From positions 28,734-92,733 of the forward strand of contig DATKQE010000111.1 of the NCBI GenBank assembly GCA_035532935.1: a stretch of DNA of 64,000 nt. Direction: 5' to 3'. The notes under the pieces were generated by a model. That model saw nothing but the letters and a program-made list of their open reading frames with translations, ran no database searches and was not told the DNA's origin. The translations under genes and the position numbers were made by a program. Numbering within the stretch: the stretch's first letter is position 1; each line of letters opens with the position of its first letter. Shown piece after piece: positions 33,513 through 42,451 of this stretch. The DNA comes from DATJLY01 sp035532935 (GTDB lineage Bacteria; Pseudomonadota; Alphaproteobacteria; ATCC43930; CGMCC-115725).

Positions 33513-34523
33513 TTAGCGCGAACGCTTGGCGGCGTCGTCGACAAGCGACAGATCGGCGTATTTGGCGACGTCGATCGGTCGCTTGAGCAGCCCCATCTTG
33601 GCCTCGATGTTGATGTCGTGCTGCACCGCCTTGAGATTGGGCCGGATGTCGGGATCGCGGTAATCGTCCTTCTTGGTGAGGAGCCAGTCGGCGAAGAACG
33701 AGGTCGGCCGCTTGGTGAACGCCGCGACCATCGCCAGCGCCGCGGGGCGGTTGGCAGGATCATAGAACCAATGCATCACGCGCTGCGTGTCCTCGAAGAA
33801 ATCGACGAGTGCGGCGCGGTGCGCGGCAATGAAGGCGCCGCGCGCGGTGATGATGGTCATGTCCGACTCGCCCATCGCGTCCTTCATGGTGAAGAGCGTG
33901 CGCGCCTTGCCGGTTTTCTCGACCGAGACCGAGAACGGCAGCGGGATCGAGGCGAGATCGATCTTGCCCGCAAGCAGCGCCGGAAACTGGTGCGGGAAGT
34001 CGAGTTCGACCACCTGGAAGTCGCGCCGGTCCTGCAGCCCGTGGCGGCGCAGGATGACCCGCATCGCCGTGTCCATGGCACCGGCGATGCTGTTGGTGCC
34101 GAGCACCTTGCCCTTGAGATCCTCGATCGTGCGGATCGGGCTGTTGGCGAGCACCATGTACTTGCGGGAGTTGTAGTCGCCATGGCCGTCGCGCGTCGCG
34201 TCGCCGATGACGCGGATATCCTTCAGCCCGGCATTCTCGACCGAATAGGCGAGCGCATCCGGCGCGTAGAGCGCGAGATCGAGTTCGCCCGCCGCGAGCG
34301 CGGTGATCTGCGGCCCGCTGCCCTTGTAGTAGACCGGCTGGACGGTATAGCTCTTGCCGTAATGCTTCAGCATCTCGGGATGCTGATAGAAGGAGGCGAG
34401 AAGCTGTCCCGGAACGGTGGTCCAGGCGAGCGTGATCTTGACCGGCCCGTCCGCCCGGGCACCGCCTGCGGCCAGTGTCAACAGCGCCGCGACCGCCGCT
34501 GCGATCCGAATCCGTCGCATCAT
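33513..34523 (-). CDS. ABC transporter substrate-binding protein (NMT1/SsuA-like), orphan
   Basis: This 336-aa protein has a signal peptide (AAAVAALLTLAAGGARA) and the NrtA/SsuA-type fold, including LLASFYQHPEMLKHYGKSY, the pocket segment LAAGELDLALYAPDALAY, and IEDLKGKVLGTNSIAGAMD. This family carries nitrate, sulfonates, pyrimidine precursors and aromatic acids. ATG 34523 is preceded by a GGAGGGGGAGG purine tract. No permease or ATPase lies nearby; the set at 53131-55435 lacks its own binding protein and is of matching type. The ligand is unknown. Confidence 0.87.
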   Translation of the reverse strand: MMRRIRIAAAVAALLTLAAGGARADGPVKITLAWTTVPGQLLASFYQHPEMLKHYGKSYTVQPVYYKGSGPQITALAAGELDLALYAPDALAYSVENAGLKDIRVIGDATRDGHGDYNSRKYMVLANSPIRTIEDLKGKVLGTNSIAGAMDTAMRVILRRHGLQDRRDFQVVELDFPHQFPALLAGKIDLASIPLPFSVSVEKTGKARTLFTMKDAMGESDMTIITARGAFIAAHRAALVDFFEDTQRVMHWFYDPANRPAALAMVAAFTKRPTSFFADWLLTKKDDYRDPDIRPNLKAVQHDINIEAKMGLLKRPIDVAKYADLSLVDDAAKRSR

Positions 34524-34610
34524 CGTCCTCCCCCTCCTGGTTCTTGGCCGCATGATCCCGCGGCGGAAGGCGTTCCGTCAATGATGGCGGTGCGGCGGGC
34601 GTGCGGGCGA

Positions 34611-34940
34611 CTAGGGCAGCATGTTACGGAACGCGGCGGCGATCTTGTCCGGCGGATCGAGGAATTGCACGCCGGCGAATTCGCCGCGCTGCCACACGCG
34701 TTTGGCGCGGAACGTGCCGAACCCGCCGACGACGAGTTCGACGGTATCGGCCAAAGGCTGCGCATCGGGCAGCACCAGCTTCGCGCCGCCGCGCGAGAGG
34801 TCGATGACCATGCAGTCGTGCAGGCTGCCGGCGGACTGCAACGTCGCCATCCACATCGTGCCGACGCGCTGGTGGCGCCGTCGATCGGCAGGATTCGCGT
34901 CGGTGCCGCGTTCCAGCCCCGTTGTGTCGGTGGCGTCCAT
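34611..34940 (-). CDS. PilZ domain protein
   Basis: This 109-aa protein is little more than one PilZ domain, a receptor for cyclic di-GMP. The two binding motifs are present: RRRHQR near residues 20-25 (RxxxR) and IDLSRGGAKL near residues 46-55 (D/NxSxxG). There is no other domain, as in small YcgR-type adaptor proteins. It stands alone 87 bases upstream of the binding-protein gene on the same strand and is divergent from the rhomboid gene. Its target, possibly motility or exopolysaccharide, cannot be inferred. Confidence 0.88.
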   Translation of the reverse strand: MDATDTTGLERGTDANPADRRRHQRVGTMWMATLQSAGSLHDCMVIDLSRGGAKLVLPDAQPLADTVELVVGGFGTFRAKRVWQRGEFAGVQFLDPPDKIAAAFRNMLP

Positions 34941-35073
34941 GGCCTATGCGACCGTCCCTGCGCTCCGTGCCCCCGGATGCGAAGCCTATGCCCCAATGCT
35001 TGACCCAATATTACCGGCATTCGTCCTTCGTCCGGCGCGCGTCCCGTGCCCACATATGGCCACGAGGTGACGC

Positions 35074-35700
35074 GTGACCGACCGGCCATCCGCTCCGCAT
35101 CAGCCCATGTTCAACCTGCCGCCGATGACCCGGGCGCTGCTGGTGGCGAACCTCGTCGTCTTCGCGGTGATGTGGCTGCTGCCCGACGATGCCGCCGACA
35201 CGGTCGTGGCGCTGCTCGGCTTCACGCCGGCACGCTATGGCGCCGCCGGCGTCGCCCTGTGGCCCGCCATCGTCGATCCGGTGAGCTATCAGTTCATCCA
35301 TGGCGGCTTCGCCCATATCGGCGCCAACATGCTCGGCCTGCTTGCCTTCGGCGCCGGCGTCGAGCAACGACTGGGGCGCTGGCGCTTTCTCGCATTCTAT
35401 CTCTTGTGCGGTGTTGCCGGCGCCTTCACCGAATATGCCGCGGGGCCTGGCTCGGCCGAGGTGATGATCGGTGCATCGGCGGCGATCAGCGGGCTTTTCG
35501 GCGCGATCCTGCGCTTCCGCGCCTTCCGCCGCGGGTTCTGGCTGCTGGTCGTGCTGTGGTTCCTGATCAACGCGGTGACCGGGGTCGTCGGCGTCGGCAG
35601 CGAGGTCGAGCCCGTCGCCTGGGTCGCGCATATCGGCGGCTTCATCGCCGGCCTCCTGCTCTATCCGTTGTTCGTCCGCCGCGAATTCGCGGGGCAATGA
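35074..35700 (+). CDS. Rhomboid family intramembrane serine protease
   Basis: This 208-aa membrane protein has six hydrophobic helices. The catalytic dyad is Ser135 in GASAAISGL and His186 in AHIGGF. The rhomboid motif HIGANMLGL follows the FIHGGFAHIGAN segment, where the oxyanion-side His and Asn sit. There is no extra N-terminal domain. It starts at GTG 35074, which has ACGAGG 8-13 bases upstream. It is a single-gene unit followed by the cupin gene after a 67-base spacer. Substrates of such proteases are usually unknown. Confidence 0.9.
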   Translation: MTDRPSAPHQPMFNLPPMTRALLVANLVVFAVMWLLPDDAADTVVALLGFTPARYGAAGVALWPAIVDPVSYQFIHGGFAHIGANMLGLLAFGAGVEQRLGRWRFLAFYLLCGVAGAFTEYAAGPGSAEVMIGASAAISGLFGAILRFRAFRRGFWLLVVLWFLINAVTGVVGVGSEVEPVAWVAHIGGFIAGLLLYPLFVRREFAGQ

Positions 35701-35767
35701 CGCGGCGCCGGATGGCGTTGCGGGCGGACGCGCTTCCGCTCTAGAGTCGGCGCCAGGAGGTGCCGTC

Positions 35768-36991
35768 ATGGCTGTCGTAGCGCCGGAGGCCACCCGTGCC
35801 AGCCGCAAGGAATTGCCGTCGGCGGCGCGCGCCGCGATGGAACGGCTCAACGCCGAAGCCGGCCAGCTCAATATCTGGCTCAGGACGCAGGCCAATGCGC
35901 CGTCGCAGCGTCCGTGGTTCAGCGCGACCGGCCTCGACGAGGTGGGCACGCTCGCCACCGGCCGCGTCGCCGCCAACCAGATGAAGGCACTGCCCTATCG
36001 CTGGCGCTGGAAGGAGATCGGCCCCTATCTCGACCGCATCGCCGAGATCGCCCGCACCGCCGACGTGCCGCCGATCGAATTCGCCGACCGCCAGCAGTTT
36101 CTCCTGACCAATCCCGGGCTCGGCGGAAGGTTGCAGGTGACGAGCGTGATCCGCTGCGCCATCTCCGTCTACAACCCCGGCGATGTCGCGCCGGTGCACA
36201 TGCACGCGCCCAATGCAAGCCGCACCATCCTGTCGCAGAAGGGCGGCTATACCACGATCGAGGGCGAGCGCTGCGTCGCCGCGCGCGGCGATCTCATCTT
36301 CACCCCGACCGGAACGTGGCACGACCATGGCAACGCCGATGCCGAGCCGGTGATCTGGGCCGATGTCCTCGATTTCCCCTTGCTCGAGTTCCTCGACTGC
36401 AACTGGCTCGACGAAGGCTTCGACGGCGCGCTCGAGGGCAATGCGCGCGCCCAGGCGCCGCGTCGCCCGCCCGACACCTCGCGCCGGCTCTTCGCCAATG
36501 GCGGCATGCTGCCAAGCTTCGTGCCGCATACGACCGGCGTGTGGCAGGGAACGACGCCGCTGCTGCATTACCGCGGCGTCGAGATCCGCGCCGCGCTCGA
36601 CGGCCTGCGCGGCGAGACCGGCGATCCCTATGAAGGCATCCGCCTGCGGATGGTCAATCCGGCCACGGCCGGTCCGGTGTTTTCGACGCTCGATTATGCG
36701 GCGCAAATGCTGCGGCCCGGCGAGGCGACGCGGTACAAGCGCGAGACCGCCAGCACGTTCTACTGCGTGCTCGAGGGCAGCGGCGTGACCGAGGTTGGCG
36801 GTCAGCGCCTCGAATGGGAGGCCAACGACTTCTTCGTCGTGCCTAATTTCCTGTGGCGGCGCCACATCAATACCGGCGCGGCCGACGCCGTGCTCTATTC
36901 GGTGTCGGATGCTCCCTTGATGGAAAAGATCGCGCAATACCGCGCGCAGGGGCGGCTGCCGGACGGCACCGTCGCGGAGCTCGGTGCCTGA
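35768..36991 (+). CDS. Gentisate 1,2-dioxygenase-like bicupin ring-cleavage enzyme
   Basis: This 407-aa protein has two cupin domains. The first holds the likely iron ligands: HMH in APVHMHAPNASR (around residues 143-145) and the His of GTWHDHGN (around residue 184). The second cupin lacks the histidines and is structural, as in gentisate and salicylate dioxygenases. These cleave the aromatic ring between adjacent carboxyl and hydroxyl carbons. The usual HRHTxxAxRF reads HMHAPNASR here, so substrate preference may differ, and about 40 extra N-terminal residues are present. GGAGG lies 7 bases before the ATG. It is followed immediately by a small AtzG-like gene and an amidase, suggesting breakdown of an aromatic amide or N-heterocycle. 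Confidence 0.85.
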   Translation: MAVVAPEATRASRKELPSAARAAMERLNAEAGQLNIWLRTQANAPSQRPWFSATGLDEVGTLATGRVAANQMKALPYRWRWKEIGPYLDRIAEIARTADVPPIEFADRQQFLLTNPGLGGRLQVTSVIRCAISVYNPGDVAPVHMHAPNASRTILSQKGGYTTIEGERCVAARGDLIFTPTGTWHDHGNADAEPVIWADVLDFPLLEFLDCNWLDEGFDGALEGNARAQAPRRPPDTSRRLFANGGMLPSFVPHTTGVWQGTTPLLHYRGVEIRAALDGLRGETGDPYEGIRLRMVNPATAGPVFSTLDYAAQMLRPGEATRYKRETASTFYCVLEGSGVTEVGGQRLEWEANDFFVVPNFLWRRHINTGAADAVLYSVSDAPLMEKIAQYRAQGRLPDGTVAELGA

Positions 36992-36992
36992 C

Positions 36993-37193
36993 ATGGCGAC
37001 GCCCAGGACGAGCCGGGCCGAATTCGAAGCGCTCGCCCGCCGCGCCGGGCTGCAACTGAGCGCCGCTCAGACCGCCGAGCTTCACGGCGCCTGGGGTACG
37101 CTCGAGGCGCTGATCGAACGCCTCAAGACGCCGCATCCCAGCACCGCCGAGCCCGCAACGATCTTCGCCGTCGACAAAAGCGGCGTGCCATGA
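36993..37193 (+). CDS. AtzG-like small amidase partner
   Basis: This 66-aa helical protein starts just after the cupin stop and ends with an ATGA overlap into the amidase gene. It matches AtzG/GatC-like partners: an N-terminal helix with AEFEALARRAGLQLS, then a helix, and a conserved tail with EPATIF. AtzG stabilises the amidase AtzE in cyanuric acid degradation, while other copies (HpxX) pair with oxalurate-related amidases. A similar complex is likely here. A GTG start three codons earlier (36984) is possible but has no better site. Only homology by pattern and position supports the call. Confidence 0.78.
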   Translation: MATPRTSRAEFEALARRAGLQLSAAQTAELHGAWGTLEALIERLKTPHPSTAEPATIFAVDKSGVP

Positions 37194-38599
37194 GCGCCGC
37201 GTTTCCGACCATCGCCGAGGCGGCGTCGCTCATCGCCGCGCGGCGGCTGTCGCCGGTCGAGCTGACGCGCGCCTGTCTCGACCGCATCGCCCGGCTCGAC
37301 GGCACGCTGCACAGTTTCCTGCGCCTGACCGAGGATCGGGCACTCGCGGCCGCGCGCGACGCCGAGGATGCCGCCATGAAGGGCACGCTGCGCGGGCCGC
37401 TCCACGGCATTCCGATCGGGCTCAAGGACATCTACGAAACCAAGGGCATCGCCACCACTGCGCATTCGCGCGTCCTGGAGAACCATGTGCCGGCACGGGA
37501 TGCGGCCTGCACGCGCCGCCTCGCCGACGCGGGGACCGTGCTGCTCGGCAAGCTCGCAACCCACGAGTTCGCGTTCGGCGGGCCGTCCTTCGACCTGCCC
37601 TGGCCACCGGCGCGCAACCCGTGGAATCCCGCGCATTTCACCGGCGGGTCGTCGAGCGGCACCGGCGCCGCGGTGGCGGCGGGACTGGTTCTCGGCGGTC
37701 TCGGCTCCGATACCGGCGGTTCGATCCGCCTGCCGGCGGCGTTGTGCGGCATTGCCGGCATCAAGCCGACCTATGGCCTCGTCAGCCGCGTCGGCATCAT
37801 TCCGCTGGCGTTCTCGCTCGACCATGCCGGACCGATGGCCTGGACGGTCGAGGATTGCGCCATCCTGCTCCAGGCGATCGCGGGCTACGATCCCGAGGAC
37901 CCGGCCAGCGTCGATCGCGCGGTGCCGGATTTTCGCGCCGCGCTCGGCGCCGGTGCCAAGGGATTGCGCATTGGCGTGCTGCGCCAGTTCCACGAGCGCG
38001 ACAATCCGGTGAACGAGGCGACGCGCCGGGCGATCGACGGCGCGGTCGACTTCTATCGTCGCGAAGGTGCCGTCATCAGCGACGTGACGTTGTCGCCGCT
38101 CGCCGATTGGCGTGCCTGCGGCCTCGTCATCATCCTGGTCGAAGGCTATGCCGTGCACGAGCGCTGGATGCGCACGAGCATGGAGAAATACGGCGAATTG
38201 CTGCGCGACCGGCTCGTGCTCGGCGCCCTCGTCGGCGCTGCCGATTACGTTCAGGCCCAGCGGCGGCGGCGCGAGCTGTGCGCGGAGCTGGCGTGCGCCA
38301 TGGACCGGCTCGATATCATTCTGACCGCGACCGTTCCTGCCGAGGCGCCGCCGATCGACCGCGTCCCGAAATGGGGCATCGTCGAGCAGCCGAATTTCAC
38401 CGCCGCCTTCAACGTCACCGGCTATCCGGCGATGTCGGTCTGCACCGGTTACGGCGACGGCGGATTGCCGCTCGCGATGCAGCTTGTGGCCAAGCCGTTC
38501 GACGAGCCGACGCTGTTCCGTGCCGCCCACGCCTATGAGCGCGCCATGCCCTGGCGCGACCGCCGCCCGCCACTCGCCGCCGCTACCGCAGCGGCTTAA
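37190..38599 (+). CDS. Amidase (amidase-signature family, AtzE-like)
   Basis: This 469-aa amidase has the Ser-cisSer-Lys triad of the family. The lysine is in PIGLKDIYETKG, and the serines are in TGGSSSGTGAAVAAG and GSDTGGSIRLPAALCGI. It hydrolyses a C-N bond; family members act on amides, biurets and cyclic-imide products. It overlaps the AtzG-like gene by 4 bases and belongs to the operon that begins with the bicupin dioxygenase, so it may act on a nitrogen-containing aromatic intermediate. It ends 15 bases before the convergent GNAT gene. Confidence 0.9.
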   Translation: MSAAFPTIAEAASLIAARRLSPVELTRACLDRIARLDGTLHSFLRLTEDRALAAARDAEDAAMKGTLRGPLHGIPIGLKDIYETKGIATTAHSRVLENHVPARDAACTRRLADAGTVLLGKLATHEFAFGGPSFDLPWPPARNPWNPAHFTGGSSSGTGAAVAAGLVLGGLGSDTGGSIRLPAALCGIAGIKPTYGLVSRVGIIPLAFSLDHAGPMAWTVEDCAILLQAIAGYDPEDPASVDRAVPDFRAALGAGAKGLRIGVLRQFHERDNPVNEATRRAIDGAVDFYRREGAVISDVTLSPLADWRACGLVIILVEGYAVHERWMRTSMEKYGELLRDRLVLGALVGAADYVQAQRRRRELCAELACAMDRLDIILTATVPAEAPPIDRVPKWGIVEQPNFTAAFNVTGYPAMSVCTGYGDGGLPLAMQLVAKPFDEPTLFRAAHAYERAMPWRDRRPPLAAATAAA

Positions 38600-38614
38600 C
38601 GCGGCGCTCCGCCC

Positions 38615-39556
38615 TCAGCGCCAGTCTTCGAGCGCGAATACGTCCGGGCGGTCATAGCCTGGCGCATGCGGTCGATGCATGGTGACGCCCGCGATCTGCA
38701 TGCGGAATCCCAGCTCGACCATCGTGCGATAGGCGTCGTGCCGGCCGGTCGAGACGCCGGCGGCGATCTGGCCGACGCCGCGCCCGTGCGCGAAATTCTC
38801 GCAGGCGGCGACGAGACGCCGGAGCCGGCCCGCCGCGCCGCCGCCCGAACGGACCAGCGCGAACTTGACGAAGCAGGCCTGCGAGCCGCCTTCGCTGCCA
38901 GCGCCGGTGTGGCAGACGGCGAATCCGGCGAGCGCTCCGTCCTCGAACAACAGAATGGTGTCGCCCAGGCCGCGCTCGACCACGTCTGCGATCTCGCGGG
39001 AAAGATCGAGCCCGGCAAAGACCGATTCCGTAAGCTCGCGGCATGCGGCAACGACGGCGGCGCGGTCGGTCCGGGCCGAGAGAGTGGCCGCGCCCGGCAC
39101 CTCATGCGGTCCCGCGAGCGGCTTCGCCAGAACCGGGGTCAAATGCCGCGGCCAAAAGCCGAAATCCTGGTAAAGGCGGAGATGCTGCGCGCTTTGCGGA
39201 AAGGTAAAGAGGCCGGTGATCCGGTTCCGCCAACGCCCGACGATCTCGAGCGCCGGCCCCAGCAATTGCCGGGCGACGCCATGCCGCCAGTGATCGGGAT
39301 GAACCGCCACCGGCCCGAGCACCGCGAGACCACCCCAGTTGCTGACGAAGCACAGGCCGATCATCGCGCCGCCGGCCAGCGCGACGACGCCGCCATCGGG
39401 ATAGCTGCGCCAGCGCGGCTCGATCACGCAAGCGTCGCCACGGAACGCCAGGGGATCGGGCAATTGGAAATACGTGCCGAAGGCGAGGCGGTAAAGGCGT
39501 TCGGCGTCCGCGACGTCGCGCGCTTCCATCGGTCGGATCGCCACTTCTGTGCCCAT
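38615..39556 (-). CDS. GNAT family N-acetyltransferase (two GNAT-like halves)
   Basis: This 313-aa protein has a GNAT domain in residues 1-150. The acetyl-CoA loop reads VHPDHWRHGVARQLL (motif A, Q/RxxGxG/A), preceded by a beta strand with LGPVAV. The C-terminal half has a second, more divergent GNAT-like fold with FAVCHTG and FAHGRGVGQI. Such double-domain proteins often have only one active half. The acceptor is unknown. It is divergent from the Lrp regulator gene with a gap of 110 bases. Confidence 0.83.
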   Translation of the reverse strand: MGTEVAIRPMEARDVADAERLYRLAFGTYFQLPDPLAFRGDACVIEPRWRSYPDGGVVALAGGAMIGLCFVSNWGGLAVLGPVAVHPDHWRHGVARQLLGPALEIVGRWRNRITGLFTFPQSAQHLRLYQDFGFWPRHLTPVLAKPLAGPHEVPGAATLSARTDRAAVVAACRELTESVFAGLDLSREIADVVERGLGDTILLFEDGALAGFAVCHTGAGSEGGSQACFVKFALVRSGGGAAGRLRRLVAACENFAHGRGVGQIAAGVSTGRHDAYRTMVELGFRMQIAGVTMHRPHAPGYDRPDVFALEDWR

Positions 39557-39666
39557 TGTGTCCCGCGGAGGTAATTAACGATGCATTCGCCGTCACTCTA
39601 GGAAGCTTTGCGAAGTCCTGTCCATCGACTAGCCTTGCCCGCGCCGAGGCTCGGGCGAGGGGGACG

Positions 39667-40164
39667 ATGCCGGCAAGACGGTCCCGCGGACTGGACGCGA
39701 TCGATGTCAGGATTCTTGCCGCGCTGCAACGCGACGGGCGCTGCACGATCCAGAAGCTCGCCGGCCGGGTCGGCCTCACGCCGCGCCCCTGCCTCGAGCG
39801 GGTGCGGCGGCTGCAAGCCTCGGGCGTCATCATCGGCTATCAGGCGGTGATCGATCTCGACAAGCTGACGCGGCCGGTGACGGTGATTTCCGAGATTGCC
39901 CTTGAGAGCCAGGCGCGACGCGACCAGGTCGAGCGGCGCCTGCGCCTGGTCGAGGAGATGGTCGAATGCTGGGAGGTCAGCGGCGCCTTCGACTACATCG
40001 CCCGGCTCATCTGCGCCGATCTCGCCCGTTATGAATCGTTAACCTCGGAGCTGATCGGCGATCCCGTGCTCGGTGTCGCGCGCATCGTCAGCCACATCGT
40101 GCTCCGGCCGGTGCGGCGCTTCGCCGGCTATCCCACGCCGCTTCTCGCCCCGCGCAGCCGATAA
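39667..40164 (+). CDS. Lrp/AsnC family transcriptional regulator
   Basis: This 165-aa DNA-binding regulator has an N-terminal winged helix (DVRILAALQRDGRCTIQKLAGRVGLT, about residues 12-37), followed by a RAM domain that senses an amino acid and assembles octamers (around residues 75-150). ATG 39667 follows a GAGGGGG site. It lies 113 bases upstream of rocD on the same strand and probably controls rocD and the amidinotransferase-like gene, as Lrp-type regulators of arginine/ornithine metabolism do. A short inverted repeat lies in the gap between Lrp and rocD. Confidence 0.9.
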   Translation: MPARRSRGLDAIDVRILAALQRDGRCTIQKLAGRVGLTPRPCLERVRRLQASGVIIGYQAVIDLDKLTRPVTVISEIALESQARRDQVERRLRLVEEMVECWEVSGAFDYIARLICADLARYESLTSELIGDPVLGVARIVSHIVLRPVRRFAGYPTPLLAPRSR

Positions 40165-40185
40165 CGGCCGCCGCCCGCGGCATAA

Positions 40186-40200
40186 CAGCCGATTCGGCTG
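40186..40200. promoter_or_regulatory. Short inverted repeat between lrp and rocD
   Basis: CAGCCGATTCGGCTG has 6-bp arms and a 3-base centre, 22 bases after the lrp stop. Lrp-type operators are often partly palindromic 15-bp sequences, so this could be an operator for the regulator or a weak terminator. Only the symmetry supports it. Confidence 0.35.
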
Positions 40201-40277
40201 CAAGGCTGGGGCGTTTCGACATCATCCGCGCCGTGCTTGCGCGATAATCGGCGCTCCGTCAGATAGGGATGCTCACG

Positions 40278-41537
40278 ATGGATGCGATCGCGCTCGAGGC
40301 GCGCTATTCGGCCGCCAATTACCACCCGCTCCCCGTGGTGCTGACGCGGGGGCAGGGCGCCTGGCTATGGGACGTCGACGGACGGCGCTATCTCGACATG
40401 ATGAGCGCCTATTCCGCCGTGAGCCACGGCCACGCGCATCCGCGCATCATCGCCGTGCTCGAGGCGCAGGCCCGTCGTCTCGCGGTGCCGTCGCGTGCCT
40501 TCTACAACGATCGGCTCGGCCCGTTCCTCGAGAAGCTGTGTCAGATCGCCGGTCTCGATGCGGCGCTGCCGATGAACACGGGCGCCGAGGCGGTCGAGAC
40601 CGCGATCAAGGCGGCGCGACGCTGGGGCTATCGCGTCAAGGGCATCGCCGCCGACCGCGCCGAGATCATCGTCGCCGCCGGCAATTTCCACGGCCGCACC
40701 ACCACCATCGTCGGGTTCTCTTCGGAAGCCGACTATCGCGACGGGTTCGGGCCGTTCACGCCCGGCTTCCGCGCGGTGCCGTTCGGCGACCTCGCTGCGG
40801 TGGAGCGGGCGATCAACGCCAACACCGCCGCCATCCTGGTCGAGCCGATCCAGGGCGAGGCCGGCATCATCGTGCCGCCACCGGGCTGGCTCGCCGGCCT
40901 CCGGCGACTGTGCGATCGGCACAACGTGCTGCTCATCCTCGACGAAGTGCAATCGGGGCTGGGCCGCACCGGCGCGTGGTTCGCGTTCCAGCACGAGAAC
41001 GTGCTGCCGGACGGTCTGGTGCTGGGCAAGGCGCTGGGCGGCGGCGTGCTGCCGGTCTCGGCCTTTCTCGGCCGCCGCGCGCTGATGGACGTGTTCACCC
41101 CGGGCTCGCACGGCTCGACCTTCGGCGGCAACGCCCTGGCCGCCGCGGTCGGGCTCGAAGCGCTCAAGATCATCGAGGAGGAAGGCCTGGTCGAGCGCAG
41201 CCGGGTGCTGGGCGCGCATATGCTCGAGCGGCTGGCGGCGATGCGGAGCCCCGTCCTCAAGGCGGTGCGCGGCCGCGGCCTGTGGGTCGGCGCCGAGATC
41301 GATCCCGCTTTCGCCGACGCGCGCGAGGCATGCGAGCTGTTGCTGCACAACGGCGTGCTGTCGAAGGAAACCCACGACACGGTGGTCCGGCTGGCGCCGC
41401 CGCTGGTCATTTCCCAATCGGACCTCGATTGGGGGCTCGATCGCTTCGAGGACATGCTGCGAGAGCTCGAAAGCTGGCACGACAGCAGGGACAAGGAAGG
41501 TAAGAAATGGACACTCGAGACGACGCTCGCATCCTGA
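40278..41537 (+). CDS. rocD: Ornithine--oxo-acid aminotransferase
   Basis: This 419-aa fold-type I PLP enzyme transfers the delta-amino group of ornithine to 2-oxoglutarate, giving glutamate semialdehyde. It has NYHPLPVVLTRGQGAWLWD near the N-terminus, typical of RocD, the PLP-phosphate contact NTGAEAVETAIKAAR, Asp in LLILDEVQSGLGRTG and the Schiff-base Lys251 in VLGKALGGGVLP. ATG 40278 was selected because an AGGG tract lies about 10 bases upstream; ATG 40269, three codons earlier, overlaps that tract. The next gene overlaps its end by 31 bases, so ornithine is probably supplied or shared by that enzyme. Confidence 0.92.
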   Translation: MDAIALEARYSAANYHPLPVVLTRGQGAWLWDVDGRRYLDMMSAYSAVSHGHAHPRIIAVLEAQARRLAVPSRAFYNDRLGPFLEKLCQIAGLDAALPMNTGAEAVETAIKAARRWGYRVKGIAADRAEIIVAAGNFHGRTTTIVGFSSEADYRDGFGPFTPGFRAVPFGDLAAVERAINANTAAILVEPIQGEAGIIVPPPGWLAGLRRLCDRHNVLLILDEVQSGLGRTGAWFAFQHENVLPDGLVLGKALGGGVLPVSAFLGRRALMDVFTPGSHGSTFGGNALAAAVGLEALKIIEEEGLVERSRVLGAHMLERLAAMRSPVLKAVRGRGLWVGAEIDPAFADAREACELLLHNGVLSKETHDTVVRLAPPLVISQSDLDWGLDRFEDMLRELESWHDSRDKEGKKWTLETTLAS

Positions 41538-42418
41538 TGTGCCGGCCCGATCACTTCGGGGTCAGCTACACGATCAATCCCTGGATGGACCCGGCGAGCT
41601 GGGCGAGCGCCGCGCCGGCGCTCGCGGCCAACGCCAAGAGCCAGTGGCGGGCGCTTTGCCGCAAGCTCAAGTCGCTCGGCGCGCGGGTCGAGCTGGTGCC
41701 GCCGGTGCCGGGGCTGCCCGATCTCGTCTTCACCGCCAATGCCGCCGTGGTCATGGACCGCATCGCGCTGCTGGCGCGCTTCCGCCATCCCGAGCGGCAG
41801 GGTGAGGAGGCGCATTTCGCCCGTGCGTTCCACAATCTCGATGCGCTCTGCATCATCGACGAGGTGCGAACCCTGCCCGAAGGCATGCGGCTCGAGGGCG
41901 CGGGCGACTGCGTCTGGGATCGCACGCGGCAGATGTTCTGGATGGGCTACGGGCCGCGGTCGGATCGCGAAGCGCGCGCGGTGGTGCAGGATTGCTTCGG
42001 CATCGAGACCGTGGCGCTCGCGCTCGCCGATGCACGCTTCTACCACATGGACACGGCGCTCTGCCCGTTGAGCGGCGGCGAACTCCTGTACGTGCCGCAG
42101 GCCTTCACCGCCGCCGGGCTCGCGATCATCAACGATCGCGTCGCCTCGGATTGCCGCATCGCCATCGGCGCCGAGGATGCGGAACGGCTCGCCGCCAATG
42201 CCGTCTGCCTCGGGCGCGACATCACGATGTCGCGCTGTACGGATACGCTCCGGGCGCGGCTCGAGGAGCGGGGCTACCGCGTGCACGAGATCGGTCTCGG
42301 CGCGTTCGCGCGCAGCGGCGGCTCGGCCTTCTGCCTCACTTTGCGGCTCGACCATCACTTCGGCGTGACCGCATCGCGCGCGGCGGAAAGCGTTGCGCCC
42401 GCTCTGGTCTTCGGTTGA
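41507..42418 (+). CDS. Amidinotransferase-fold hydrolase (DDAH/arginine dihydrolase-like)
   Basis: This 303-aa protein has the beta/alpha-propeller fold of the guanidine-modifying superfamily. Active-site elements are visible: the VFTANAAVV strand, EGAGDC (Glu-Asp pair), YHMDTALCPL with the catalytic His and Asp, and the nucleophilic Cys near the end in GGSAFCLTL. The family includes dimethylargininase, arginine deiminase and ArgZ arginine dihydrolase. The 31-base overlap with rocD suggests an arginine-to-ornithine role, so ArgZ-like dihydrolase activity is an attractive guess, but this is inference. ATG 41507 has an AAGGTAAG site. The glycine riboswitch follows the stop. Confidence 0.82.
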   Translation: MDTRDDARILMCRPDHFGVSYTINPWMDPASWASAAPALAANAKSQWRALCRKLKSLGARVELVPPVPGLPDLVFTANAAVVMDRIALLARFRHPERQGEEAHFARAFHNLDALCIIDEVRTLPEGMRLEGAGDCVWDRTRQMFWMGYGPRSDREARAVVQDCFGIETVALALADARFYHMDTALCPLSGGELLYVPQAFTAAGLAIINDRVASDCRIAIGAEDAERLAANAVCLGRDITMSRCTDTLRARLEERGYRVHEIGLGAFARSGGSAFCLTLRLDHHFGVTASRAAESVAPALVFG

Positions 42419-42451
42419 GCGCGGTGCTAGGGTTCTCCTGCCAGACGCCCT

